Positions 25,639 to 34,883 are shown, counted from the stretch's first letter. The stretch: DNA of 64,000 bases from Enterobacter asburiae (GCF_024599655.1 NZ_CP102247.1:248001-312000), one strand, 5' to 3'. The notes: a model not told the origin generated them from the sequence alone. Numbers and translations: made by a program.

Positions 25639-26463
25639 ATGCAGTTCTCTAAAATGCATGGCCTTGGCAACGATTTTATGGTCGTCGACGCGGTAACGCA
25701 GAATGTGTTTTTCTCCCCGGAACTGATCCGTCGCCTGGCGGATCGGCATCTGGGCGTGGGGTTCGATCAGCTGCTGGTGGTCGAGCCACCGTACGATCCC
25801 GACCTCGATTTCCACTACCGTATTTTTAACGCGGACGGCAGCGAAGTTAACCAGTGCGGAAACGGCGCGCGCTGTTTTGCCCGCTTTGTCCGCCTGAAAG
25901 GGCTGACCAACAAGCGTGATATTCGCGTCAGCACGGCCAATGGTCGCATGGTGCTCAGCGTCACCGATGATGAACTGGTGCGCGTGAACATGGGTGAGCC
26001 TAACTTCGAGCCCTCCGTCGTGCCGTTTCGCGCAAACAAAGCGGAAAAGACCTATATTATGCGTGCGGCCGAGCAGACAGTATTGTGCGGCGTCGTCTCA
26101 ATGGGTAACCCGCACTGCGTGATTCAGGTTGATGATGTGGAAACCGCCGCGGTCGAAACGCTCGGCCCGGTGCTGGAAAGCCACGAACGTTTCCCGGAGC
26201 GCGCAAACATCGGCTTTATGCAGGTGGTGAAGCGCGAGCACATTCGCCTGCGGGTTTACGAGCGCGGCGCGGGCGAGACTCAGGCCTGCGGAAGCGGCGC
26301 CTGTGCTGCGGTGGCCGTGGGCATCTCTCAGGGGTTACTGGCAGAAGAGGTTCGCGTGGAGTTACCGGGCGGTCGGCTTGATATCGCCTGGAAAGGACCG
26401 GGTCATCCACTGTATATGACTGGCCCGGCGGCACATGTCTATGACGGGTTTATCCATCTATGA
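25639..26463 (+). CDS. dapF: DapF, diaminopimelate epimerase
   Basis: Converts LL- to meso-diaminopimelate for lysine and peptidoglycan. It is 274 aa. Two catalytic cysteines sit in NQCGNGARCF and QACGSGACAA. Two ATGs precede the chosen one (25627, 25636). The start at 25639 has GGAG at 25629-25632 with 6-base spacing and gives the canonical MQFSKMHGLGNDF. It overlaps yigA by 4 bases. Confidence 0.97.
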   Translation: MQFSKMHGLGNDFMVVDAVTQNVFFSPELIRRLADRHLGVGFDQLLVVEPPYDPDLDFHYRIFNADGSEVNQCGNGARCFARFVRLKGLTNKRDIRVSTANGRMVLSVTDDELVRVNMGEPNFEPSVVPFRANKAEKTYIMRAAEQTVLCGVVSMGNPHCVIQVDDVETAAVETLGPVLESHERFPERANIGFMQVVKREHIRLRVYERGAGETQACGSGACAAVAVGISQGLLAEEVRVELPGGRLDIAWKGPGHPLYMTGPAAHVYDGFIHL

Positions 26464-27167
26464 AACAACCAGGGGAAGAACTGCAGGAAACAGTGACGGA
26501 ACTGGACGACAGAGCTGTTGTTGATTATCTGCTGCGCAATCCTGAGTTTTTTATTCGCAATGCACGCGTCGTCGAAGAGATGCGCGTGCCGCATCCGGTT
26601 CGCGGAACCGTGTCGCTGGTCGAATGGCACATGGCGCGCTCGCGCAACCACATCAATCAGCTTGAAGAGAACATGACGCTGCTGATGGAGCAGGCCAGCA
26701 CCAACGAAAGCCTGTTCTATCGTCTGCTGCACCTGCAGGCGCGTCTGGCGTCGGCGCACAGTCTTGACGAGTTCCTCAGCCGCTTCCACCGCTGGGCCCG
26801 GGAGCTGGGGCTGGCAGGCGCAACGATTCGTCTGTTCCCTGACCGCTGGCGCATTGGCGCGCCGTCCGGGTTTACCCATCTGGCGCTCAGCCGTCAGGCG
26901 TTTGAACCGCTGCGCATTCAGCGTCTGGGCCATGAGCACCACTATCTGGGGCCGCTGAACGGACCTGAGCTGCTGGTGGTATTACCGGAAGCCAAAGCGA
27001 TTGGCTCGGTAGCGATGTCGCTGATGGGGCGCGATGGCGATCTGGGGGTCATGTTATTTACCAGCCGCGACGCGCATCACTATGAGCAGGGGCAGGCCAC
27101 GCACCTGCTGCAGGAGATCGCCCTGATGCTGCCCGAGCTGCTGGAGCGCTGGATTGAGCGCGTATGA
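26460..27167 (+). CDS. yigA: YigA, DUF484 GAF-like protein
   Basis: 235 aa, matching E. coli YigA. An N-terminal helical segment (VVDYLLRNPEFFIRNARVVEEM) precedes a coiled coil and a GAF-type domain. The biochemical function is unknown. It sits between dapF and xerC with 4-base overlaps on both sides, so it is translationally coupled in the dapF-yigA-xerC-yigB operon. Confidence 0.95.
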   Translation: MKQPGEELQETVTELDDRAVVDYLLRNPEFFIRNARVVEEMRVPHPVRGTVSLVEWHMARSRNHINQLEENMTLLMEQASTNESLFYRLLHLQARLASAHSLDEFLSRFHRWARELGLAGATIRLFPDRWRIGAPSGFTHLALSRQAFEPLRIQRLGHEHHYLGPLNGPELLVVLPEAKAIGSVAMSLMGRDGDLGVMLFTSRDAHHYEQGQATHLLQEIALMLPELLERWIERV

Positions 27168-28066
27168 CGGACGGACTGCTCGCCACTGACGTTTCGCGCT
27201 TTCTGCGCTATCTGGGCGTGGAGCGTCAGCTTAGCCCCATTACCCTGCTCAACTACCAGCGTCAGCTTGATGCCATCATGCAGATTGCCGACGAAATCGG
27301 CCTGAAAAGCTGGCAACAATGTGACGCTGCGACGGTACGCGGGTTCGTCGTGCGTAGCCGTAAAAAAAATCTCAGCCCGGCGAGCCTGGCGCTCAGGCTT
27401 TCTGCGCTGCGCAGTTTCTTCGACTGGCTGGTCAGCCAGGGGGGCTTAAAAGCCAACCCGGCAAAGGGGATCGCCACGCCGAAAGCGCCGCGCCATCTGC
27501 CTAAAAATATCGACGTCGACGACGTAAACCGCCTGCTGGATATCGACCTTAACGATCCGCTCGCCGTGCGCGACCGCGCGATGCTGGAGGTGATGTACGG
27601 CGCAGGCCTGCGTCTGTCTGAACTCGTCAACCTTGACCTCAAGCATCTCGATCTGGAATCTGGTGAAGTGTGGGTGATGGGTAAGGGCAGCAAAGAGCGC
27701 CGTCTGCCGATTGGCCGGAATGCGGTCTCCTGGATTGAGCACTGGCTTGACCTGCGCGGGCTGTTTGGCAGCGAAGAGGATGCGCTGTTCCTGTCGAAAC
27801 TCGGCAAACGGATCTCGGCGCGTAACGTGCAGAAGCGCTTTGCGGAGTGGGGCATTAAGCAGGGGCTGAACAGCCACGTTCACCCGCACAAGCTGCGCCA
27901 CTCCTTTGCGACACACATGCTTGAGTCGAGCGGCGATCTGCGCGGCGTGCAGGAACTGCTGGGCCACGCAAATCTGTCGACCACTCAAATCTATACCCAC
28001 TTAGACTTCCAACACCTTGCCTCGGTGTATGACGCGGCGCATCCACGCGCCAAACGGGGGAAATAA
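27164..28066 (+). CDS. xerC: XerC, site-specific tyrosine recombinase
   Basis: Acts with XerD at dif to resolve chromosome dimers. It is 300 aa (E. coli 298). An N-terminal SAM-like core-binding domain is followed by a catalytic domain with GAGLRLSEL (Arg), the beta-hairpin Lys in GKGSKERRLP, HKLRHSFATH (His/Arg), LGHANLSTTQ and the nucleophile Tyr in QIYTHLD. It is third in the operon and shares the TAATG junction with yigB. Confidence 0.98.
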   Translation: MTDGLLATDVSRFLRYLGVERQLSPITLLNYQRQLDAIMQIADEIGLKSWQQCDAATVRGFVVRSRKKNLSPASLALRLSALRSFFDWLVSQGGLKANPAKGIATPKAPRHLPKNIDVDDVNRLLDIDLNDPLAVRDRAMLEVMYGAGLRLSELVNLDLKHLDLESGEVWVMGKGSKERRLPIGRNAVSWIEHWLDLRGLFGSEEDALFLSKLGKRISARNVQKRFAEWGIKQGLNSHVHPHKLRHSFATHMLESSGDLRGVQELLGHANLSTTQIYTHLDFQHLASVYDAAHPRAKRGK

Positions 28067-28782
28067 TGCGTTTTTACCGCCCACTTGGTCAGATCTCGGC
28101 CCTGACGTTTGACCTTGATGACACCCTTTATGACAACCGCGAGGTGATCCTGCGTACCGAGCAGGAGTCGCTGGCGTTTGTGCAGAACTACCATCCCGCG
28201 CTGAAAGCGATACAGAACAAGGACTTTCAGAAGCTGCGTCAGTCCCTGCGTGAGACCGAGCCGGACATTTACCACGACGTGACCGAATGGCGTCGTCGTG
28301 CGGTTGAGCAGGCGATGCTCAACGTGGGCCTGAGCGTGCAGGACGCGGCCATCGGGGCCGAAGCGGCAATGGAAAACTTCGCCAAATGGCGCAGCCGTAT
28401 CGACGTGCCGCAGGAGACCCACGAGACGCTGGCGAAGCTTGCTGAAAAGTGGCCGTTGGTGGCCATCACCAACGGCAATGCCCAGCCGGAGCTGTTTGGC
28501 CTGAGCGATTACTTTGAATTCGTGCTGCGCGCGGGCCCGCACGGGCGCGCGAAGCCGTTCAGCGATATGTACCATCTGGCGGCGGACAAGCTTAACCTGC
28601 CGCTGGGGAACATTCTGCACGTGGGGGATGACCTGACCACGGACGTGGCCGGGGCTATCCGCTGCGGCATGCAGGCCTGCTGGATCAAGCCGGAAAACGC
28701 CGACCTGATGACCACGCTGGACAGCCGTCTTCTGCCGCACGTGGAAATTTCACGGTTGGCATCCCTCACGACGCTGATATAA
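28066..28782 (+). CDS. yigB: YigB, HAD phosphatase acting on FMN
   Basis: HAD-superfamily phosphatase; the E. coli orthologue dephosphorylates FMN to riboflavin. It is 238 aa. Motif I FDLDDTLYDN has the nucleophile Asp, and motif IV is GDDLTTDVAGA. Last in dapF-yigA-xerC-yigB. Confidence 0.95.
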   Translation: MRFYRPLGQISALTFDLDDTLYDNREVILRTEQESLAFVQNYHPALKAIQNKDFQKLRQSLRETEPDIYHDVTEWRRRAVEQAMLNVGLSVQDAAIGAEAAMENFAKWRSRIDVPQETHETLAKLAEKWPLVAITNGNAQPELFGLSDYFEFVLRAGPHGRAKPFSDMYHLAADKLNLPLGNILHVGDDLTTDVAGAIRCGMQACWIKPENADLMTTLDSRLLPHVEISRLASLTTLI

Positions 28783-28792
28783 TCACCAGTAA

Positions 28793-28812
28793 TATTGTAT
28801 AAATTACCAGGG
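28793..28812 (+). promoter_or_regulatory. LexA (SOS) box upstream of uvrD
   Basis: TTG-N10-CAG core (28795-28810; spacer TATAAATTAC) resembles the E. coli uvrD SOS box (CTGTATATATACCCAG) and starts 95 bases before uvrD. The left half-site is TTG rather than CTG, so binding may be weaker. Confidence 0.75.
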
Positions 28813-28821
28813 GTTTGCAGT

Positions 28822-28852
28822 TGTAGGCCCGGTAAGCGAAGCGCCACCGGGC
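28822..28852. repeat. REP unit in the uvrD leader
   Basis: A single REP palindrome TGTAGGCCCGGTAAGCG... closing with CACCGGGC, followed by GTTTTGCT. It lies 10 bases after the LexA core and 37 bases before the uvrD ATG, so any uvrD transcript from the SOS promoter should include this hairpin. Confidence 0.85.
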
Positions 28853-28889
28853 GTTTTGCTGTGTTCCTGAATACTATGTGACGGTGCCA

Positions 28890-31052
28890 ATGGACGTTTC
28901 TTACCTGCTCGACAGCCTTAATGATAAACAGCGTGACGCGGTTGCCGCCTCGCGCACCAACATGCTGGTGCTGGCTGGGGCGGGCAGTGGTAAGACGCGC
29001 GTGCTGGTTCACCGTATCGCCTGGCTGCAGAGCGTGGAGAACTGCTCCCCGTACTCCATCATGGCGGTGACGTTTACCAACAAGGCGGCGGCAGAGATGC
29101 GCCACCGTATTGCACAGCTGATGGGCACCAGCCAGGGCGGCATGTGGGTCGGCACCTTCCACGGTCTGGCGCACCGCCTGCTGCGCGCGCACCATATGGA
29201 CGCCAACCTGCCGCAGGATTTCCAGATCCTCGACAGCGAAGACCAGCTCCGCTTGCTGAAGCGCCTGATCAAGGCGATGAACCTCGACGAGAAGCAGTGG
29301 CCGCCGCGTCAGGCGATGTGGTACATCAACGGGCAGAAAGACGAAGGGCTGCGTCCGCACCATATTCAGAGCTTCGGCAACCCGGTCGAGCAGACCTGGC
29401 AGAACGTCTACAAGGCCTATCAGGAAGCGTGCGATCGCGCCGGTCTGGTGGATTTCGCCGAGCTGCTGCTGCGCGCCCACGAGCTGTGGCTCAACAAGCC
29501 GCACATTCTTCAGCACTACCGTGAACGCTTCACCAATATCCTGGTGGACGAATTCCAGGATACCAACAACATCCAGTACGCGTGGATCCGCCTGCTGGCC
29601 GGTGATACCGGCAAGGTAATGATCGTGGGCGATGATGACCAGTCGATTTACGGTTGGCGCGGGGCGCAGGTAGAAAACATCCAGCGCTTCCTCAACGATT
29701 TTCCCGGCGCGGAAACCATCCGTCTGGAGCAGAACTACCGTTCAACCAGCAACATCCTGAGCGCGGCCAACGCCCTGATTGAAAACAACAACGGGCGTCT
29801 GGGGAAAAAGCTGTGGACCGACGGCGTCGACGGCGAACCGATTTCGATTTACTGCGCTTTCAACGAGCTCGACGAAGCCCGCTTCGTGGTGAACCGCATA
29901 AAAACCTGGCAGGACAACGGCGGCGCGCTGGAGCAGTGCGCCATTCTCTATCGCAGCAACGCCCAGTCGCGCGTGCTGGAAGAGGCGCTCCTGCAGGTGA
30001 GCATGCCGTACCGCATTTACGGCGGCATGCGATTCTTCGAACGTCAGGAAATCAAAGATGCGCTGTCGTATCTGCGCCTCATTGCGAACCGTAACGACGA
30101 CGCGGCGTTTGAACGCGTGGTCAATACGCCGACCCGCGGGATTGGCGACCGCACGCTGGACGTGGTGCGTCAGGCCTCGCGCGATCGCCAGCTGACGCTG
30201 TGGCAGGCGTGCCGCGAGCTGCTGCAGGAAAAAGCCCTCGCCGGGCGCGCAGCCAGCGCGTTACAGCGCTTCCTTGAGCTGATTGACGCCCTGGCGCAGG
30301 AAACCGCCGACATGCCGCTGCACGTGCAGACCGACCGGGTGATTAAAGACTCCGGCCTGCGCACTATGTACGAGCAGGAGAAAGGCGAGAAGGGCCAGAC
30401 CCGTATTGAGAACTTAGAGGAGCTGGTCACGGCAACGCGCCAGTTCAGCTACAACGAAGAAGACGAAGACCTGATGCCGCTGCAGGCGTTCCTCTCCCAC
30501 GCCGCGCTGGAAGCGGGTGAAGGGCAGGCGGACACCTGGCAGGATGCGGTTCAGCTGATGACCCTGCACTCCGCCAAAGGCCTGGAGTTCCCGCAGGTGT
30601 TTATTGTCGGGATGGAAGAGGGGATGTTCCCGAGCCAGATGTCGCTGGATGAAGGCGGCCGTCTGGAAGAGGAGCGTCGTCTGGCCTACGTGGGCGTGAC
30701 GCGCGCGATGCAAAAGCTGACGCTGACCTACGCCGAAACCCGCCGTCTGTACGGTAAAGAGGTTTATCACCGTCCGTCGCGCTTTATCGGTGAACTGCCG
30801 GAAGAGTGTGTGGAAGAGGTGCGTCTGCGGGCGAGCATCAGCCGTCCGGTCAGCCATCAGCGCATGGGCTCGCCGATTGCGGAAACCGACACCGGCTACA
30901 AGCTGGGCCAGCGCGTGCGCCATTCGAAGTTTGGCGAAGGCACCATTGTGAATCTGGAAGGCAGCGGCGAGCACAGCCGTCTGCAGGTGGCGTTCCAGGG
31001 GCAGGGGATCAAATGGCTGGTAGCGGCCTATGCGAAGCTGGAAACAGTCTAA
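28890..31052 (+). CDS. uvrD: UvrD, DNA helicase II
   Basis: SF1A 3'-5' helicase of nucleotide-excision and mismatch repair. It is 720 aa from the ATG at 28890, the E. coli length; a GTG four codons upstream is the alternative. Motifs: Q motif LNDKQRDAV, Walker A AGAGSGKTR, DEFQDT, GDDDQSIYGWRGA, LEQNYRST, LHSAKGLEFPQVF and AYVGVTRA. The C-terminal Tudor-like RNA-polymerase-binding region (GQRVRHSKFGEGTIV) is intact. SOS-inducible, with a REP hairpin in the leader. Confidence 0.98.
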   Translation: MDVSYLLDSLNDKQRDAVAASRTNMLVLAGAGSGKTRVLVHRIAWLQSVENCSPYSIMAVTFTNKAAAEMRHRIAQLMGTSQGGMWVGTFHGLAHRLLRAHHMDANLPQDFQILDSEDQLRLLKRLIKAMNLDEKQWPPRQAMWYINGQKDEGLRPHHIQSFGNPVEQTWQNVYKAYQEACDRAGLVDFAELLLRAHELWLNKPHILQHYRERFTNILVDEFQDTNNIQYAWIRLLAGDTGKVMIVGDDDQSIYGWRGAQVENIQRFLNDFPGAETIRLEQNYRSTSNILSAANALIENNNGRLGKKLWTDGVDGEPISIYCAFNELDEARFVVNRIKTWQDNGGALEQCAILYRSNAQSRVLEEALLQVSMPYRIYGGMRFFERQEIKDALSYLRLIANRNDDAAFERVVNTPTRGIGDRTLDVVRQASRDRQLTLWQACRELLQEKALAGRAASALQRFLELIDALAQETADMPLHVQTDRVIKDSGLRTMYEQEKGEKGQTRIENLEELVTATRQFSYNEEDEDLMPLQAFLSHAALEAGEGQADTWQDAVQLMTLHSAKGLEFPQVFIVGMEEGMFPSQMSLDEGGRLEEERRLAYVGVTRAMQKLTLTYAETRRLYGKEVYHRPSRFIGELPEECVEEVRLRASISRPVSHQRMGSPIAETDTGYKLGQRVRHSKFGEGTIVNLEGSGEHSRLQVAFQGQGIKWLVAAYAKLETV

Positions 31053-31114
31053 CATTCAGAAAAATATCATTATTTTGTAATAATCTGCTAGCCTTATACA
31101 GTGAAGGTCAATTA

Positions 31115-31258
31115 ATGCCCTTCAGCGTTCCGTTGCGTGTTGACGCCACAGTTATAGCTGGCGTAACATGCGCGCACGATTACGCTAAGAGGACATTCGC
31201 CTTGGACACACCCAGTAGATACTGGCTCAATTCCCTGTCATCCAGGAACAACTCCTAA
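31115..31258 (+). CDS. Candidate corA leader peptide (CorL position)
   Basis: 47-codon ORF from the ATG at 31115 with AAGG 7 bases upstream, ending in NSLSSRNNS. It lies inside the 357-base uvrD-corA gap, in the untranslated leader of corA. In Salmonella a leader ORF, corL, couples translation to Rho-dependent termination before corA; this is the equivalent position, but I cannot compare sequence. The downstream hairpin fits a leader switch. yigE, which E. coli has here, is absent. Confidence 0.5.
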   Translation: MPFSVPLRVDATVIAGVTCAHDYAKRTFALDTPSRYWLNSLSSRNNS

Positions 31259-31286
31259 GGCTATCTCCTCTTGCTGATGGCCTTAG
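31255..31286 (+). promoter_or_regulatory. Hairpin in the corA leader
   Basis: The 7-bp arms CTAAGGC (31255-31261) and GCCTTAG (31280-31286) are perfect, with an 18-base loop. The first arm overlaps the stop codon of the leader ORF, so ribosomes ending there would open the stem. The rest of the leader up to corA shows no other gene. Confidence 0.5.
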
Positions 31287-31409
31287 TGGTTGTCAGCGAC
31301 CTGCATTATTCCCGTCGCGCTGAGTCAGGCTGTTTAATGGTCTGAAACCCAATTTGTTTCTGTGTGCCCACCGAACTGTCCGATATTTTTTGCATTGGGA
31401 GTCCCGGTC

Positions 31410-32360
31410 ATGTTGAGCGCATTTCAACTCGAAAATAACCGACTGACTCGGCTTGAAGCCGAAGAGTCACAGCCCCTCATTGATGCCGTATGGGTGGATC
31501 TGGTCGAGCCGGACGACGATGAGCGCCTTCGCGTACAATCTGAGCTGGGGCAAAGCCTGGCAACCCGCCCGGAACTGGAAGACATCGAAGCATCCGCGCG
31601 TTTTTTTGAAGACGAAGACGGTCTGCACATTCACTCCTTCTTCTTCTTTGAAGATGCGGAAGATCACGCGGGTAACTCCACCGTGGCGTTTACCATTCGC
31701 GACGGCCGTCTGTTTACCCTGCGCGAGCGCGAGCTGCCGGCATTCCGTCTCTACCGCATGCGCGCCCGCAGCCAGGCAATGGTGGACGGTAACGCTTACG
31801 AGCTGCTGCTCGATCTGTTCGAGACCAAAATTGAACAGCTGGCGGACGAAATTGAAAACATCTACAGCGACCTGGAAAAGCTGAGCCGCGTGATCATGGA
31901 AGGCCATCAGGGAGATGAGTACGACGAAGCGCTCTCCACGCTGGCGGAGCTGGAAGATATCGGCTGGAAGGTACGTTTGTGTCTGATGGATACCCAGCGC
32001 GCGCTGAACTTCCTGGTGCGCAAGGCGCGTCTGCCGGGCGGTCAGCTGGAGCAGGCGCGCGAGATCTTACGAGATATCGAATCCCTGCTGCCGCACAACG
32101 AATCTCTGTTCCAGAAGGTGAACTTCCTGATGCAGGCGGCGATGGGCTTTATCAACATCGAGCAGAACCGCATCATCAAGATCTTCTCGGTGGTGTCCGT
32201 GGTGTTCCTGCCGCCGACGCTGGTGGCGTCCAGTTACGGGATGAACTTTGAGTTTATGCCGGAGCTGAAGTGGAGCTTTGGTTACCCGGGGGCGATTATC
32301 TTTATGATCCTCGCGGGGCTGGCGCCGTATCTGTACTTTAAGCGTCGTAACTGGCTGTAA
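31410..32360 (+). CDS. corA: CorA, Mg2+/Co2+/Ni2+ channel
   Basis: Pentameric magnesium channel of the inner membrane. It is 316 aa from the ATG at 31410, as in E. coli; the frame opens 16 codons earlier, but that part is non-conserved. A long acidic cytoplasmic funnel domain is followed by two C-terminal helices and the YGMN signature in SSYGMNFEF. The C-terminus is the basic FKRRNWL. Confidence 0.98.
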   Translation: MLSAFQLENNRLTRLEAEESQPLIDAVWVDLVEPDDDERLRVQSELGQSLATRPELEDIEASARFFEDEDGLHIHSFFFFEDAEDHAGNSTVAFTIRDGRLFTLRERELPAFRLYRMRARSQAMVDGNAYELLLDLFETKIEQLADEIENIYSDLEKLSRVIMEGHQGDEYDEALSTLAELEDIGWKVRLCLMDTQRALNFLVRKARLPGGQLEQAREILRDIESLLPHNESLFQKVNFLMQAAMGFINIEQNRIIKIFSVVSVVFLPPTLVASSYGMNFEFMPELKWSFGYPGAIIFMILAGLAPYLYFKRRNWL

Positions 32361-32366
32361 AAATCT

Positions 32367-32396
32367 GGCGGGTGGCGCTGCGCTTACCCGCCCTAC
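32367..32396. repeat. REP unit between corA and rarD
   Basis: Single REP palindrome GGCGGGTGGCGCTGCGCTTA...CCCGCCCTAC in the convergent gap. E. coli carries yigF and yigG around here; they are absent. Confidence 0.8.
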
Positions 32397-32434
32397 GATA
32401 GAATTCCCTCTTCCTGTGGGAGAGGGTTACAACA

Positions 32435-33331
32435 TCACAGCCCTTTGCGCACCCTGCGTTGGGTATAAATCGCATCCGCGACGAAAATCGCCAGCGCCAC
32501 CCAGATAAAGGCGAACGTCACCATCTTATCCGCACCCGGCACTTCGCCGTAAAACACCACTGCCAGCAGGAACATCAGCGTCGGGCCAATATACTGGAAG
32601 AAGCCCAGCGTGGAGAGACGCAGACGCGTCGCGGCACCGGTGAAGCACAGCAGAGGAATGGTGGTCACCACGCCCGCCGCCATCAGCATCAGGTTCAGCG
32701 ACCACGGGTTGCTGCCCATATGGCTGGTCGCGCTGTCGGCGATGCCAAAGAGATAAATCGCCGCCACGGGCAGCAGCCACAGGGTTTCAAACAGCATCCC
32801 CGTCTGCGCTTCCACCGCAATCTTCTTACGCACCAGGCCGTAGAAGGCAAAGCTGAACGCCAGGCCGAGGGCAATAATCGGCAGCGAGCCGAAGGTCCAG
32901 AGCTGCACCAGTACGCCGCAGAAGGCCAGAATCACCGCCACCCACTGCATCCGACGGAAGCGCTCACCGAGGAAAATCATCCCCAGCACGATGTTCACCA
33001 GCGGGTTAATGAAGTACCCCAGGCTCGCTTCGAGCATATGATGGTTATTCACCGCCCAGATAAACAGCAGCCAGTTGCCGCCAATCAGAACCGCTGACAG
33101 CGCCAGCAGGAAGACCTTTTTAGGGGTTTTAAACAGCGTTTTGACGCCTGACCACTGACGGCTGAGGCTCATCAGCGCGATCATAAAAAAGAACGACCAG
33201 ATAACGCGGTGAGTCAGGATCTCATCGGCCGGAACGTAGGCGATTAGCTTGAAATACGCCGGGGCGATACCCCAAATAAAATAAGCGGCAAGGGCGAGTA
33301 AAACGCCCTGCCGCGTCTGTTTAGCATCCAT
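32435..33331 (-). CDS. rarD: RarD, EamA/DMT-family permease
   Basis: 298 aa, ten transmembrane helices, drug/metabolite transporter superfamily (RarD subfamily), close to E. coli RarD (296 aa). The substrate is unknown; the old chloramphenicol-resistance name is from sequence similarity only. Upstream and on the same strand is yigI. Confidence 0.94.
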   Translation of the reverse strand: MDAKQTRQGVLLALAAYFIWGIAPAYFKLIAYVPADEILTHRVIWSFFFMIALMSLSRQWSGVKTLFKTPKKVFLLALSAVLIGGNWLLFIWAVNNHHMLEASLGYFINPLVNIVLGMIFLGERFRRMQWVAVILAFCGVLVQLWTFGSLPIIALGLAFSFAFYGLVRKKIAVEAQTGMLFETLWLLPVAAIYLFGIADSATSHMGSNPWSLNLMLMAAGVVTTIPLLCFTGAATRLRLSTLGFFQYIGPTLMFLLAVVFYGEVPGADKMVTFAFIWVALAIFVADAIYTQRRVRKGL

Positions 33332-33382
33332 CGGGAAAATCCGTTACAAAGAAGTGAATTAATTTTACCCGATTTTGCCGTA

Positions 33383-33850
33383 TCAACCCACCATATAAGT
33401 GGCGGTTGCGCTGGCGATATACACCTGTTCTTCGTTGTGTAACTCAACGCGCGCCACGGCAACTTTATTCCCCGCGCGCAGCAGGCTGCTGGAACAGGTA
33501 AAGCGATTTCCGCGCCCCGGGCGAAGGTAATCGACGCGCAAATCAATGGTGCCCATGCGCGCCAGACGCTGGCGGAGTTCGTCTTCGTTGATGGTGTCAT
33601 GGCGGGTCAGCGTACTGCCCACGCAGACCAGACCTGCCGCCACGTCCAGCGCGGAGGCGATCACGCCGCCGTGCAAAATACTTTGCGCCCAGTTACCCAC
33701 CATCATCGGCTGGTTGTTGAAGCTCAGCTGGGCAAAATCTTTCTCGTAACGCTCCAGCTCCAGTCCCAGCGCACGGTTAAACGGCATATGGTAAACAAAA
33801 ATCTCGCCCACGAGTTTTAACACTTCTTCGGCGGTAAGCATGGCTGACAT
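33383..33850 (-). CDS. yigI: YigI, hotdog-fold acyl-CoA thioesterase
   Basis: 155 aa PaaI/4HBT-type hotdog protein. HGGVIASALDVAAGL carries the HGG motif that forms the acyl-CoA site, and DLRVDYLRPGRG is the second family block. E. coli YigI has been reported as a medium/long-chain acyl-CoA thioesterase. It is followed by rarD after about 50 bases and is divergent from pldA. Confidence 0.92.
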   Translation of the reverse strand: MSAMLTAEEVLKLVGEIFVYHMPFNRALGLELERYEKDFAQLSFNNQPMMVGNWAQSILHGGVIASALDVAAGLVCVGSTLTRHDTINEDELRQRLARMGTIDLRVDYLRPGRGNRFTCSSSLLRAGNKVAVARVELHNEEQVYIASATATYMVG

Positions 33851-34013
33851 GAGGCATCACATCCTTATTGTTAACGAAATGTTGATTTTATGCCTCGGCA
33901 ACAAGGAATTCCACTTTCAGAAACGAGGATGCAGCAGTTGTCGCAGAAGTCTGTAGAATGTCCGCCACATAACTATTCAGCTAATTTTACTCTTTTGCAG
34001 GAGAACACCACCG

Positions 34014-34883
34014 ATGCGGACGTATCTGGCATGGTTACTGGCGGCGGTTGCGCTGCCCCTCACAGCATATGCGCAGGAAGCGACGATCAAAGAGGTGCAT
34101 GATAAACCTGCCGTTCACGGTAGCATTATCGCGAACCTTCTTCAGGAGCATGACAATCCGTTCACGCTCTATCCGTATGACACCAACTACGTGATTTACA
34201 CCCAGACCAGCGATCTCAACAAAGAGGCGATAAGCTCCTATAACTGGTCTGATAATGCGCGTAAAGATGAGGTGAAGTTCCAGCTCAGCCTCGCGTTCCC
34301 GTTCTGGCGCGGCATTCTGGGGCCGAACTCGGTGCTCGGGGCGTCTTACACGCAGAAATCCTGGTGGCAGCTCTCTAACAGCGGAGAGTCCTCACCGTTC
34401 CGTGAAACCAACTATGAGCCGCAGCTGTTCCTCGGTTTTGCAACGGATTATGAGTTTGCGGGCTGGACGCTGCGTGACGTTGAAGTGGGCTTTAACCACG
34501 ATTCCAACGGTCGCTCTGATCCTACCTCGCGCAGCTGGAACCGCGCCTATACGCGTCTGATGGCGCAGAACGGTAGCTGGATGGTGGAAGTGAAGCCGTG
34601 GTATGTGGTGGGCGAAACCGATGATAACCCGGATATCACCAAATATATGGGCTACTACCAGCTCAAAGTCGGCTACCAGTTAGGTGATGCCGTGCTCAGC
34701 GCCAAAGGTCAGTACAACTGGAACACCGGCTACGGTGGTGCGGAAGTGGGCTTAAGCTATCCAATGACGAAGCATGTCCGTATCTATACTCAGGTGTACA
34801 GCGGTTACGGCGAGTCGCTTATCGATTACAACTTCAACCAGACCCGCGTCGGCGTGGGCGTGATGCTGAACGATATTCTCTAG
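34014..34883 (+). CDS. pldA: PldA, outer-membrane phospholipase A1 (OMPLA)
   Basis: Outer-membrane beta-barrel that hydrolyses phospholipids misplaced in the outer leaflet. It is 289 aa, as in E. coli. The signal peptide is residues 1-20 (cut after AYA), followed by twelve predicted strands. The catalytic triad His162-Ser164 (NHDSNGRS) and Asn176 (SRSWNR) is intact in precursor numbering. The protein ends GVMLNDIL. Confidence 0.97.
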   Translation: MRTYLAWLLAAVALPLTAYAQEATIKEVHDKPAVHGSIIANLLQEHDNPFTLYPYDTNYVIYTQTSDLNKEAISSYNWSDNARKDEVKFQLSLAFPFWRGILGPNSVLGASYTQKSWWQLSNSGESSPFRETNYEPQLFLGFATDYEFAGWTLRDVEVGFNHDSNGRSDPTSRSWNRAYTRLMAQNGSWMVEVKPWYVVGETDDNPDITKYMGYYQLKVGYQLGDAVLSAKGQYNWNTGYGGAEVGLSYPMTKHVRIYTQVYSGYGESLIDYNFNQTRVGVGVMLNDIL

